This document shows, piece by piece, positions 24,938 to 33,923 of a stretch of 64,000 nt of DNA. The notes beneath the pieces were generated by a model, which saw only the letters and a program-made list of their open reading frames with translations, was not told where the DNA came from and searched no databases. The translations under genes were made by a program, and so were the position numbers. This DNA is from Planctomycetales bacterium 10988 (GTDB lineage: Bacteria > Planctomycetota > Planctomycetia > Pirellulales > Pb10988): the NCBI GenBank assembly GCA_009664345.1, contig CP043547.1, positions 3,252,709 to 3,316,708 on the forward strand, given 5' to 3'. How positions within the stretch are numbered: position 1 is the stretch's first letter; each line of letters opens with the position of its first letter.

Positions 24938-25182
24938 AATTCCCTAGATCGAAGGAAATCGCTACGACTCCAGTGTGAATAAATCCATTTCAATGGAAGG
25001 AGCCGTAGCGATGATTCCGAAGCGGAAGTATGCCAGCAATTTGACGGATCGACAATGGCAAAAAATCAAATCGTTGTTGCCGAAACGCAAGAAACGAGGC
25101 CGAACGCCGATTGATCGTCGTCGAATTGTGGATGCGATTTTGTATTGGAATCGGACGGGCTGTCAATGGCGTTACCTGCCGA
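24925..25182 (+). mobile_element. IS5-family fragment: left end and transposase N-terminus
   Basis: Begins GAACGTGTTTTGAAATTCCC. From ATG 25011 it encodes YASNLTDRQWQKIKSLLP, RRRIVDAILYWNRTGCQW and RYLPN, the start of an IS5-family transposase. Similarity stops at the 19-bp junction sequence 25182-25200 and a different IS follows on the other strand. Confidence 0.82.
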
Positions 25183-25224
25183 ATGAGTCGTCCCTGAAAA
25201 AAGGCGTCTTCCTCCCGTCTTTTA

Positions 25225-26075
25225 TCAAGCGAGAAGGGGAGTGGGGGGTCGGTGGGGAGTCATTGCTGGGCAGGTAAACGTTTCTTCGAGGAGCTTGAGA
25301 AGCAGGACGAGCTGTTGCCATGGCCAACCAATCCGCGCAGGCCCGAAAGCCAAAAGCAGTTTTCGGAAGTTCGCCGCCGCTGTGGCCAAGATGGCATTGA
25401 TCGCGTCGCCGGCCAGGCCCTTGAGAAAGCAACGTCCCAGAAGGTGGTCCGACTTGAGGTGGCCGATCTTTGGCTCGATCGCGTTGCGGCGTTGGCGACG
25501 TTGACATACGGCTGCCGCAGGCGAATGCCCCGCGTTTTGGCCGCCTTGCCGAGTTTTTGGATCGCCTTCAAGAGCAACTTCGAGTCGGTCGGGTGGGAAA
25601 TGTTTTTCTCCTGCACGGTCGTGTCGACGGTGACCTGCCGCAACTCTTGAGGCCGAACTTGCCGCCTGCGAACGGCCAGGGCAATCGCTTCTTCCAGCAG
25701 CGTGGCAAGCCGCTGTGCCCCGATCCGCTGCCGCCATTGGATGAGTGCGGAGGGGGGAATCGGCGGCACATGTTGCATCGTCGTGAAGCCGCAAAAGCAC
25801 TGCCAGTACGGGTTCTCGACCCAATGATCCAGCAGCGATTCGTCCGATTCGCCGAAGGCATGCTTGAGATAATGCAGGCCGAACATCAGCCGCGTGGCCT
25901 TCGCCGGAACCCCGATTTCGGCGGCATAACAGCCCTCGAACGCCGCCTCAAACCGCCGCCAATCGATCCGCTCGCCGAGTCGAATCAGCGGATGCTCGGG
26001 GTTGAGAATCTGCTCGAACGACGCCCGAAACAGGTCCTGCTGGTTCGACTCCGGGTTCAAAGGCGGCTTCATCAC
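25225..26075 (-). pseudogene. IS5-superfamily transposase (DUF772 N-terminus) with the central region deleted
   Basis: From ATG 26075 the N-terminal domain reads QDLFRASFEQILNPEHPL, TRLMFGLHYLKHAFGESDES and VENPYWQCFCGFTTMQH, then the first DDE Asp in QVTVDTTVQEKNI. Near 25500 the frame jumps from LRQPYVNVANA to RRNAIEPKIGHLKSDHLLGR in another frame, the C-terminal Glu region of the same family. The central ~150 or more residues are missing, so the enzyme is dead. I cannot define the terminal repeats; sequence from 25201 to about 26110 probably belongs to it. Confidence 0.82.
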
Positions 26076-26171
26076 CGTTCTCCGCTTGCAAGGCTTGGAA
26101 GGTCGAGACCGAAAATCCTAGCAAAGTTTACCCTGCGATTCACCACCTTGAAAGCCATCAAACCCAGGAAT

Positions 26172-26994
26172 TAATGAAGTTTCAACTCGTTTTCCGGGAG
26201 GACTAATTCGGTTTTCTCCCAATCAAAAGAATTTTTTGTCAGCGATGCGAGTTCAGATGCCCTCAAACCCGTGTAAACCGCCATGAGATACAATCGGTAT
26301 CGGTCGATTCCCGCGAAGCGATAATCGCAATTTGGTCCCTTGCCGATGATTGTTCTGTTGCTTTGAACAACTTTTGCAGGTCGCCCCCGGAGGGGGTTCT
26401 ACGATCGCGCCGAATGTCAACTTGAGCGTTGAACCGGCTTGCATCCGAGAGGGGGTCGGAAGCCAATCTCTTCCGTCTCACAAGCCAGTTGCAAAAGCCC
26501 TTAAAAGCTGTGATGTAGTGATTGGCCGATTTGGGGGACATTCCATCTGGCCGGGATTGCTTTTTACCGGATAGGCCAAGAGTGGATCTGTCTGGACTTG
26601 TGAAAGGGAAACCCCTTACTGGAGGTGCAGATTTTTTTGATTCTGGAAACTTGCGTCTTGACGTACAGGGGCGAATTTCCTTTGTCTCTCAAGGATCCTC
26701 GGTAGTCCTCAAGATGGGTTTCCAGAGGCTTTTCTTCGGCATCGGTGATCGTATTTCGGATGCCAAGTTTCCTTAGTTGAATATCATGCTCCACTTTTGC
26801 AAGCATCGTCTTGGACACCCCCTTGTCTTTTGGATGGGGAATGGATTTTCGTTTGCCATTTTCATTAGTTATATTCGCATACCACTTTTTGGGTGTGGTT
26901 GTCTTTTTTGTTGCTTGGGGATGGTTAGGCTTGCAGCGTTTTCCTTTCTCATCAACCCAAACCGTCGTTTGTTTTTTTTGACTAATTGTCCCAT
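26172..26994 (-). pseudogene. Decayed tyrosine recombinase (phage-type integrase)
   Basis: Pieces in three frames reconstruct an integrase. From about 26994 an arm-binding region reads KKWYANITNENGKRKSIPHP. Then DIQLRKLGIRNTITDAEEKP and the SAM-like core-binding domain ANHYITAFKGFCNWLVRRKRL follow. Last comes RYRLYLMAVYTGLRASELASL, which carries catalytic box-I Arg. The frame stops at 26172 before the His-x-x-Arg and Tyr boxes. It starts about 150 bp from the 3' end of tRNA-Leu, a typical place for an island integrase. Confidence 0.8.
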
Positions 26995-27097
26995 TTCGAT
27001 TTCCTTTGTTTGCTCGGTCTCGTTGTCAAGCTGTGACGAAATATGACCAAGCGAACAATATATTCAAAGGAAAACTACATCAAGCAGGAAATGAAAT

Positions 27098-27140
27098 AAA
27101 CCCCAACATACCAAGCACTTGGCTCGATTTGTCGGGGTTT
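27098..27140 (-). terminator. Possible terminator or structured tail after tRNA-Leu
   Basis: AAACCCC and GGGGTTT pair around a 29-base loop that holds a second small hairpin (CCAAG/CTTGG). The U run beyond it is weak, so the assignment is tentative. Confidence 0.4.
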
Positions 27141-27147
27141 GTCTAGG

Positions 27148-27231
27148 TACCGGAGGTGGGACTCGAACCCACACGTCCTTGCGGACACTGGATTTTGAAT
27201 CCAGCGCGTCTGCCAATTCCGCCACTCCGGC
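27148..27231 (-). tRNA. tRNA-Leu (anticodon CAA)
   Basis: The minus strand starts GCCGGAGTGGCGGAATTGG, has an anticodon stem CTGGA/TCCAG with loop TTCAAAA (anticodon CAA, codon UUG), a long variable arm (TGTCCGCAAGGACGT) and a T arm GTGGGTTCGAGTCCCAC. It closes with CTCCGGT plus discriminator A. 84 nt, class II cloverleaf; the CCA end is not encoded. Confidence 0.96.
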
Positions 27232-27398
27232 AGGAAGCTAACATTATAACTTTCTTGCCCGCCTCAACAAGCCCCGCGATGAATTTTGTCTTAACCTTGT
27301 TCCAAAAGGGGATCGAACATCGATGAGGGTGGCTTCTGCTACTTAGACATCGATAGATCAGGAAGGTTCGCCACAGGAGAAGAATCCGCCGGATTCGA

Positions 27399-28634
27399 TT
27401 AATCAAGCCATTGCCGGGGGCCGGCCTCGAGGATTTCCGGGACGTAAGTTTCGGTGACGTAACTCACATCGAGACTGATGAGGGCTTCCACTTCCAATTT
27501 GAATCCATTGGCTAGCAGCGTGTCGATCTCTTTGATCCAACGTTTCTTTCCAGAGAACCAAGGATACTGTTTAATTTGCTCGGCCCGGCGGCGGTCCGTA
27601 TCGTTTAAATTAATCTTTACACTGTCAGACAAACCGCAACGATCAAAATCGCGGGCGCGCAGGCCGATGAATTTTGCTTCAGGAATCGCCATTCGTTGGG
27701 ATTCATACGCCAAGTTGATGGAACCTTGTTTAATGACACTATAAATATAATATCCCCAGGGATCATTATCGAGTAAACAATAAACAGGCAAGTTCAATTC
27801 AGAATTTAAACGACATAATAAACGTCGCACCCCACGCGGTGGCTGTCCGGAACCATGCGTTAATATACAGTTGTGTTCCTTCCAAAATTTATCTTCATTA
27901 AAGCGACGCCAGACGGTATCTTTTTCTACATGTAAAACAAACTTGGCATCGCACTCTTTAAATTGAACAATGTCATCTTCGACGATAGAAGGAATCCCAT
28001 ATCCCCCGGTGCCCATTCGAGAGCAATCAATTTCATCGCCACTGTCGACAATGGTAATCGGACCGACCATCGTACCCCGCGATTGGGCATAAACATGAAG
28101 TTCTTCCCGCAAGGCATTTAAAGTGACCTCTACATCTTCAATCATGGGGTCACATTCGCTCTGCTTCGCGAAGGTTTCTTCTTTCGTCCCTTCGATGGTA
28201 TGTTTTAACATGTAATACAAACCCCGAATACTGGTCGTTTTATTTTGGTCGATCAACTTTTTACAGCCGCTGGCAACGAGGATCATTTGCATGAAGCTCT
28301 TCGCCTGAGATAAATTAAAGAGTTGGCGTTGACTTTTATTTTTTCCTAGTTCAATAATTTTTCGCGACTTATTATAGTTGACATTCGCTTGTGTTCGAAT
28401 TGGAATTTCAAGGGTTGGATTCCGTTTTCTCTCTGCCGCTTTGACAAGTTGATCCGCAAGAGACATTAACAATTCATTCGTTTTTTCGTCCCGTTCGCGA
28501 TGTTTCGCTTCGGCCTCGGTTTCCGCGGAGGGGTCTTTCTTTGATTCGTTAGCCACTGTATTTTCCTTCAAATGAAGTGTCAGATTTTCTTCGTGTTTAT
28601 CTGAAGATGTAGATAACCACTGGCTCTTAATCAT
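27399..28634 (-). CDS. top6A: DNA topoisomerase VI subunit A (Spo11/Top6A family)
   Basis: About 411 residues; the DNA-cleaving subunit of type IIB topoisomerase. The 5Y-CAP domain has the catalytic tyrosine in SIRGLYYML (residue ~140/141). The TOPRIM domain has [13 protein letters not shown] (Glu ~237) and [14 protein letters not shown] (Asp ~289 and ~291), which bind Mg2+. [14 protein letters not shown] and [11 protein letters not shown] are also conserved in the family. An N-terminal charged extension of ~60 residues is longer than in archaeal enzymes. ATG 28634 overlaps the Top6B stop by eight bases; a TTG at 28652 is an alternative start. Coding is visibly A/T-richer than neighbouring genes. 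Confidence 0.95.
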   Translation of the reverse strand: MIKSQWLSTSSDKHEENLTLHLKENTVANESKKDPSAETEAEAKHRERDEKTNELLMSLADQLVKAAERKRNPTLEIPIRTQANVNYNKSRKIIELGKNKSQRQLFNLSQAKSFMQMILVASGCKKLIDQNKTTSIRGLYYMLKHTIEGTKEETFAKQSECDPMIEDVEVTLNALREELHVYAQSRGTMVGPITIVDSGDEIDCSRMGTGGYGIPSIVEDDIVQFKECDAKFVLHVEKDTVWRRFNEDKFWKEHNCILTHGSGQPPRGVRRLLCRLNSELNLPVYCLLDNDPWGYYIYSVIKQGSINLAYESQRMAIPEAKFIGLRARDFDRCGLSDSVKINLNDTDRRRAEQIKQYPWFSGKKRWIKEIDTLLANGFKLEVEALISLDVSYVTETYVPEILEAGPRQWLD

Positions 28635-30612
28635 CTCGTTCCGATTTGACAATTAACACATTCTCTCCCAGGTCCATTTCCGGCTCTTCAACCACTTGGC
28701 CGCTTTCATCGAATTGCATATCCGCTTCGGCAGTTTGATCCTTTGCCACTTGTAATAATTGAGAAAACAAGTCTTCGCGATCGCACCCATTGAGCGAGTG
28801 GACGGCCTGGGCAACCTCTCCTAAATAACGTTTAAAAATTTGCCGGCGTTCGCCTTGATGTTTCACTTTCTGACGACGTCGTAAATACATGCCGAGCTTT
28901 CGCCCTACCCCTTGAAGAGCCAAACGCAACTCTTTTAAAATTTCAGGATAAGAGGCTATCGCTTCTTTTGATTCACTCGTAAACGGCACCCACACACTTG
29001 CCAAGTGAACCATTAAAGTGATCGGACCGTTCGGCATCGAACCCCGCGACTGACTCAACCCATACGTTCGCCAATTGAGTTGCATCACAGCTTGCGTCAC
29101 CGCACAGGCCCCCGGTTGAAAGAGTAAAGGCACCCGATTGGCATATCGATAAACATTACAACTTTGGCTCGCACTTAAATTAATTCCTTGCATCGCTTCA
29201 TGAAGTCGTTTCCGCTCACGTGGCTTCATTTTACTGGGTGAAGTTCTTACTTTTAATTCCGCGGCTTCAATAATATTATTCGCGCCACTTGTGCCGATGC
29301 CATCGAAGTTGGTTGTTAAAAATTGTCGCAAAGTTCGCGATTCAGTTTCTGACAACATTTCTTCCAAACCATCCAGGGAAACCTTTCGCACAGGAGGCGT
29401 TCCACCGTAAGCTAAAGCCGCTTCAATTTGGAAAGGATTGCCGCGGTAAACCGCCGGCGGTCGCGTCACGGCCACATAAAATTCAGCCGGAACAACATGA
29501 TGTAAACCTTTTAACAACTGATCTTCACCGATCGCGGAAATACAATCTGTATTGGGTGCGGAAATTTTTGTACGTTGAATCGCTTGATAGATCGCGTCCG
29601 CTTCTTCTCTTCCAATCTTTTTCGTGTTGGCATTAATACGAACGTTTGCTTCGGTAACGATCTCTTTGGCCACGTTGGGACTGACCCGAGAAAAGGCTTC
29701 CGACAAGAACGAAGTCAACTGCATTGATTTGGAATGTTTCAACATATAAATCAAGGTGCCAAGTTCAATTCCATACGGATGTGGTTTAATTTCTTCCGCT
29801 TCCGGCGGCAAAACTTCACTCGCACGATGGTAGAAAACTTCACGCCCATCCGGTGGTAAATATTTAATTTGAGCATGAGGATTGGCTATCGCGGTCTGTT
29901 CTAAATATTCATCAACACTTCCGCGACCACGGTGATATTGAGCTTCCATTTCAATCGTCACCCGCGTTCCATGAGAGACGGGTTCCCATTCAATTTCATG
30001 ATCTTGTAGAACTGCTTGGCCTACTTCTCCATTGGGAATATCAATTCCATTTCCATCTTCGTTTAAAATTTCCGGAGTATTTAATTTGGTATTGATTTGA
30101 ATTTCAAAATAGTGGGCAGGACGACCTTTGGAAGTTTTCGAAACAACCTTGACCGGCTTCCCGGTTGTCAACATTCCATACATTCCCGCGGCACTGATCC
30201 CGATCCCTTGCTGGCCACGGCTCATTCGCAAACGATGAAACTTCGAACCATAGAGCAATTTACCAAAGATTTTGGGAACTTGCTTTTTTACAATTCCAGG
30301 ACCGTTGTCTTGGATGGCAACGCGGCACCTTCCACTTCCAGTGTTAACAATGTTCACCCAAATATCAGGTAAAATCCCGGCTTCTTCACAAGCGTCCAGC
30401 GAATTATCCACCGCTTCTTTGACCGTCATCAATAAAGCTTTCCGCGCACTGTCAAATCCCAACAAGTGGCGATTCTTATGAAAGAATTCCCCAACAGAAA
30501 TATCTTTTTGCATCGCCGCCATTTTTTCGGCGGAGCTACGTCGTTTTCTCGTCTTTTTTTCTGGAGCCGGTTGCGGCTGTCCATTGACGGACTCTTCGTT
30601 GGTTTCCCCCAT
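28627..30612 (-). CDS. top6B: DNA topoisomerase VI subunit B (GHKL ATPase)
   Basis: 661 residues. A basic N-terminal tail (KKTRKRRSS) precedes the Bergerat ATP-binding fold: N-box [10 protein letters not shown] (~66-75), G1 DNGPGI (~102-107) and G2 [17 protein letters not shown] (~131-147). A transducer domain follows with the region around [16 protein letters not shown] and later VNRVPLL-like [17 protein letters not shown]-terminal acidic tail ends the protein. It drives ATP-dependent strand passage with Top6A and is encoded directly upstream of it with overlapping frames, so the pair is translated together. GAGG lies seven bases before the ATG. Topo VI is standard in archaea and plants and uncommon in bacteria. 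Confidence 0.96.
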   Translation of the reverse strand: MGETNEESVNGQPQPAPEKKTRKRRSSAEKMAAMQKDISVGEFFHKNRHLLGFDSARKALLMTVKEAVDNSLDACEEAGILPDIWVNIVNTGSGRCRVAIQDNGPGIVKKQVPKIFGKLLYGSKFHRLRMSRGQQGIGISAAGMYGMLTTGKPVKVVSKTSKGRPAHYFEIQINTKLNTPEILNEDGNGIDIPNGEVGQAVLQDHEIEWEPVSHGTRVTIEMEAQYHRGRGSVDEYLEQTAIANPHAQIKYLPPDGREVFYHRASEVLPPEAEEIKPHPYGIELGTLIYMLKHSKSMQLTSFLSEAFSRVSPNVAKEIVTEANVRINANTKKIGREEADAIYQAIQRTKISAPNTDCISAIGEDQLLKGLHHVVPAEFYVAVTRPPAVYRGNPFQIEAALAYGGTPPVRKVSLDGLEEMLSETESRTLRQFLTTNFDGIGTSGANNIIEAAELKVRTSPSKMKPRERKRLHEAMQGINLSASQSCNVYRYANRVPLLFQPGACAVTQAVMQLNWRTYGLSQSRGSMPNGPITLMVHLASVWVPFTSESKEAIASYPEILKELRLALQGVGRKLGMYLRRRQKVKHQGERRQIFKRYLGEVAQAVHSLNGCDREDLFSQLLQVAKDQTAEADMQFDESGQVVEEPEMDLGENVLIVKSERDD

Positions 30613-31573
30613 TGTTTCCTCTTCGTTGGTAAGGTCGCAAACCGTGTATTGAATTGTTTTACTAATACGGCTTGATGAAAGTTTTTCATCACAGACTCAA
30701 GGGCCTGTTCATTCTATTTTTGACACTGTTTAATAAGGATGAAATTTTTTCCAAAGCTCTCTACAATCACGCTATTGTTTAGGCAAGCCGGCAGTTGTTA
30801 GAGGGCTTGTTTACCATCAAACATTTCTTGGAAGCTCATTTTCAATCATCTTATTGCAGTGTGAACTAATGTATATTATTTCCAATTTTACTTGAATAAT
30901 CAAGGATCGTTTTTTACTAGTCACGCCAACCCGAAAACTCGTCTCAACTTCGATTCCTTCGAGTTTCTTCGGCGCGACCTCGCTGCATTGTATCAATTAA
31001 AGCGATTATTTGCAGTAGCCTGAGTCTAGGGAATGATGAGGATAGGCGGCGATGAAGTGCGGTTATTCCTCTCTTTTTTCTGATCTTGGGGGGGACTGCT
31101 AAGCATTTTCATTGATCTCACCCGATAAATAAGAACGTGGAAACCTTTAGACGACTAGACATGAAAGGTTGGAAGGGGTTGCTACTTTCGCCCGGATAGA
31201 TGAACGATCCCCGAGGGACAAAGAACTAAATTTCCTACAATCGATTGTCGCGATTTTGAGACTGTAGAGATCAGTTGCGAAAGATGTGGCGGTAAAGTTT
31301 ATGAATTCTTTCTATCTTTCTTTGGTTGTGTAACAAATAAAAGCTACAGTTCAAATAATGCGGACCTTCACGGCGACGAGGATTGAATAAATTGATGCGG
31401 TAAACCTTTATCGTAATAAATAAATAGAATGATTTGCATTTAGATAGGATCCTATTCGAGTTTGTGTTCAACAGTTATTTGAGTGTCACTTTTTCCAAGT
31501 GCCTGTCAGGTTTTGACCACTGGCTCTTAGTTTCCTTCTATTTGCTTCCTCCTTGGAATAAGGAATTGATTCC
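30613..31573. other. Long intergenic region upstream of top6B
   Basis: About 960 bp, A/T-rich, between divergent transcripts. Open frames are short and lack ribosome sites. The only recognisable item is an IS end-like sequence at 31510-31529. It should contain promoters for top6B and for the gene at 31574, but I cannot point to clear boxes. Confidence 0.5.
31510..31529. mobile_element. Isolated IS5-family terminal repeat-like sequence
   Basis: GTTTTGACCACTGGCTCTTA matches the right end of the IS at 23668 at 19 of 20 positions (A to T at one). No transposase sequence adjoins it, so it is either the last trace of a lost copy or chance. Confidence 0.5.
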
Positions 31574-32005
31574 ATGTATCAACCATTTGTTACACGATTT
31601 TCTCTACGGATGCTCGGCTTAGGATTGGCGTTTACGTTTGTCAGTCACCTGATGTCGACGGAAGCTTCCGCACAAACTCCTATTTATTCATCCTACACGG
31701 GATCGCCCGAAGTGAGTGGTGAAATTGTTTATGAAGGGGTTGTCTCCGGGGATGTCGTTTATGAAGGCGACACGAGCTATGGCGGAGTTGTTTATGAAGG
31801 AACTCCCGGTGTGGTAGGTTCGCCTTACTATGCCCCTTCTTCCTATGGCTATGGAACGGGGATGTATCCTTCGCCGCATTGGGTTCCTCCTTATACGGGT
31901 TGGACGTCGATCACTTATCCGCCGTTTGCTCCGCATCATTATCTATGGGTTCATGACCGTGTTTGGTCCAATGGCCGCCGACATGCTGTTGTTCACTATC
32001 GCTAA
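31574..32005 (+). CDS. Small secreted Tyr/Gly/Pro-rich protein with VYEG repeats
   Basis: 143 residues. A signal peptide ends near STEASAQ. Three VYEG repeats follow (EIVYEGVVSG, DVVYEGDTS, GVVYEGTPG), then a Tyr/Pro-rich stretch and a basic C-terminus (HDRVWSNGRRHAVVHYR). No enzyme motif. Such proteins are common as cell-surface or matrix components in planctomycetes, but I know no defined family. TAAGGA precedes the ATG. It lies 130 bp before a second protein of similar type and probably shares its transcript or regulation. Confidence 0.7.
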   Translation: MYQPFVTRFSLRMLGLGLAFTFVSHLMSTEASAQTPIYSSYTGSPEVSGEIVYEGVVSGDVVYEGDTSYGGVVYEGTPGVVGSPYYAPSSYGYGTGMYPSPHWVPPYTGWTSITYPPFAPHHYLWVHDRVWSNGRRHAVVHYR

Positions 32006-32134
32006 ACAAGAGCCGATTGTCACAAGTGTTTTGAATGTGTGGAATTAGAAATTGTTTAAACTCTGCGATCTTCAATTTCAACAAGATACTTTTCTTGTGG
32101 CAATCAACTGACTAACCAGAAAACGAGGGGATCG

Positions 32135-32554
32135 ATGAAAGGCTTCTTGAAATTATCGTTGTTAAGTTTCGGCGTGGTGTGCGTCTTCGCCGCCGAGGGC
32201 TTTGCTCAAGTGCCATGTACCAATTGTTATGGGGGCTATGGCTACGGCGGGCATGTTCATTCTTCGCCTGCCTTACCGGCTCCGACCGTGTATGATACTT
32301 GGCACGGTGCCTACTCCCATCCCGGCTATGGGCACCCGGTGGCTTTGGTCGTCCCTCCAATTTCCCAACGCCAAGGGGATTACAGTTGGGGAGTTCCCTC
32401 CACGCATACTTCTCCTATCTACCCGCAATTCGGCCCTTACGGTGGTGGCGGAATGGTCGGCGGGGCTGGATACGGTGGATTCATGCCCGCCCCGGTTTGG
32501 CCGAGCCATACCAATCAAATGGGTGTCTATTATGTTCGCGGTCCTTGGGACTGA
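32135..32554 (+). CDS. Small secreted Gly/Tyr/Pro-rich protein
   Basis: 139 residues with a clear signal peptide (KLSLLSFGVVCVFAAEGFAQ). The mature part starts VPCTNCYGGYGYGGH, with a CxxC pair, and continues rich in Gly, Tyr, Pro and His (GPYGGGGMVGGAGYGGFMP), ending GVYYVRGPWD. Likely an exported structural or surface protein; the function is unknown. GAGGGG gives a strong ribosome site. It is followed by a strong terminator. Confidence 0.72.
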   Translation: MKGFLKLSLLSFGVVCVFAAEGFAQVPCTNCYGGYGYGGHVHSSPALPAPTVYDTWHGAYSHPGYGHPVALVVPPISQRQGDYSWGVPSTHTSPIYPQFGPYGGGGMVGGAGYGGFMPAPVWPSHTNQMGVYYVRGPWD

Positions 32555-32619
32555 GCCTCCTCCTCGCGAGATATTCCCTCTCGTTTAAGTAATAGCACTT
32601 CAAAATCGAATCTGGTTAG

Positions 32620-32659
32620 AAAGCCCAAGGCGCACCCTGCTCTTGGGCTTTTTTTTTGT
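32620..32659 (+). terminator. Rho-independent terminator
   Basis: AAAGCCCAAG pairs with CTTGGGCTTT around a 12-base loop, followed by a long T run, 65 bp after the stop of the gene at 32135. Confidence 0.9.
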
Positions 32660-32740
32660 TGGAATCCTATCATTTCCAGCGAATTCTAAAGTCTCACCTT
32701 CGCTCCGAAACCTCCTTCTGAAAAAAAATTTCCCTCCTGC

Positions 32741-32769
32741 TTGCTTGGGGAGAAAAGTTCGTCTAGGAT
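32741..32769 (+). promoter_or_regulatory. Sigma70-type promoter of the nucleoside/ribose locus
   Basis: TTGCTT at 32741-32746 and TAGGAT at 32764-32769 are separated by 17 bp. The same pair of boxes occurs with 16 bp spacing at 59183-59210, before another gene. Confidence 0.6.
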
Positions 32770-32787
32770 TGCACAATCGTTTGTGCA
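32770..32787. promoter_or_regulatory. LacI-type operator palindrome
   Basis: TGCACAATCGTTTGTGCA is an 18-bp near-perfect palindrome centred on CG, as is typical of LacI-family sites. It abuts the -10 box and lies 30 bp before the lacI-type start codon, so binding should repress the gene and possibly the whole operon. Confidence 0.75.
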
Positions 32788-32817
32788 TAAGACTTTTCTC
32801 CGACCAGGTCCTTCAAA

Positions 32818-33849
32818 ATGAACGCTGATCCCGTTACTTTACGCGAAGTAGCCGAAGAGGCCGGCGTCTCGGTTTCGACCGCTTCGCGCGCTCTGACAGG
32901 CAAAGCGGAGCAATATCGGATCAGCAAAAAGACGGAACGATCGATCCGGGATGTAGCTGAACGATTGGGGTTTCGCCCTAGCCATCTCGCTCGATCCTTA
33001 CGTAATCAGCGAACGGGCCTGGTCGGAGTACTTGTTCCGGATGTCTCGAACTCCTTCTTCTCGGCAATCGCTCGGGAAGTTACGCGTTGTGCCCGTGAGC
33101 AAGGTTACGATGTTCTTCTCGTTGATAGTCAAGAATCGACTGCTTGCGAGGAACAATTGCTGGGGCACCTGCAATCCCGGCAGATTGAAGGGCTTGTCCT
33201 CTGCCCGGTTGGCGAATCGGCTGAGCATCTACAAGCCTTCGAAGCAAAGGGCATCCCGGTGGTGATGGTTGATCGTTGCTTCTCCCAATTGAACCTGACG
33301 ACGGTGACCTCGGATCATCAGTCAGGAACCGAAGCGTTGATGGCAGAGCTATTACAAAAGGGGCATCGGGTCATCGGTTGCCTTCAAGGTCGGGTCGGCA
33401 CGCTTCCCAATAACGAACGAATTGTTGGATACCGCCAATCGCTGAAAGCATGGAACATTCCGTTTGATCGGTCACTAATTGCCGGGGATCAATTCGATGA
33501 ACTCTCCGGCTATCGCGCGGCGAGCCACCTGCTTTCCACCCATGTCGGCATGACGGCGATGTTTGCCTTTAGTAATCAGATTCTCTTGGGTGCGTTGCGG
33601 GCGATCAATGAACGGAAGCTCTCCATCCCGAAAGATATTTCTCTGGTAACTTTTGACGATCCGCCGTTTGCCGAGTTTCTTGCGGCTCCGATTACCTCTG
33701 CCAAGCAGGATGTCCCTCTCCTAGGGAAGACGGCTGCCGAACTCTTGCTACGACAATTAAAGGGGCATGAATCCCCCAAGAACCAAATATATCGTATTCC
33801 AGTGGAAATTCTCCCTCGGAAATCGATTGCAACTTGCTCCTTCCACTAG
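32818..33849 (+). CDS. LacI-family transcriptional regulator
   Basis: 343 residues. The N-terminal helix-turn-helix (VTLREVAEEAGVSVSTASRAL) and hinge (GFRPSHLARSLRNQRTGLVGVL) precede a periplasmic-binding-protein-like effector domain (GLVLCPVGES, VVMVDRCF, GYRQSLKAWNIPFD, FDDPPFAEF). It probably senses a ribose or nucleoside-derived ligand, given the following genes. The operator at 32770 in its own promoter suggests autoregulation. The next gene starts 75 bp downstream with no clear terminator between, so read-through to the salvage genes is likely. Confidence 0.93.
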   Translation: MNADPVTLREVAEEAGVSVSTASRALTGKAEQYRISKKTERSIRDVAERLGFRPSHLARSLRNQRTGLVGVLVPDVSNSFFSAIAREVTRCAREQGYDVLLVDSQESTACEEQLLGHLQSRQIEGLVLCPVGESAEHLQAFEAKGIPVVMVDRCFSQLNLTTVTSDHQSGTEALMAELLQKGHRVIGCLQGRVGTLPNNERIVGYRQSLKAWNIPFDRSLIAGDQFDELSGYRAASHLLSTHVGMTAMFAFSNQILLGALRAINERKLSIPKDISLVTFDDPPFAEFLAAPITSAKQDVPLLGKTAAELLLRQLKGHESPKNQIYRIPVEILPRKSIATCSFH

Positions 33850-33861
33850 ATTATTCGACTT

Positions 33862-33900
33862 AAAAAGTGCTTTTCGGTTTGAACCTAAAAAGTAGTCTTT
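33862..33900. repeat. Two A/T palindromes between lacI-type gene and nucleoside hydrolase
   Basis: AAAAAGTGCTTTTC at 33862-33875 and AAAAAGTAGTCTTT at 33887-33900, the first 12 bp after the regulator stop. Both are imperfect in the T arm. Confidence 0.5.
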
Positions 33901-33923
33901 GTTTTTTTGACAGAAAGGGAACG

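Noticed and set aside
25225-25824. A 199-residue open frame within the inverted IS at 25.2-26.1 kb as a separate gene
   Set aside because: Its C-terminal part is the frameshifted end of the same transposase and its N-terminal part is noise.
28612-28634. ACCACTGGCTCTTA at the top6B/top6A overlap resembles the IS5 terminal repeat
   Set aside because: Only about 14 bases match and they encode conserved-frame residues of both genes; chance is more likely than an IS trace.
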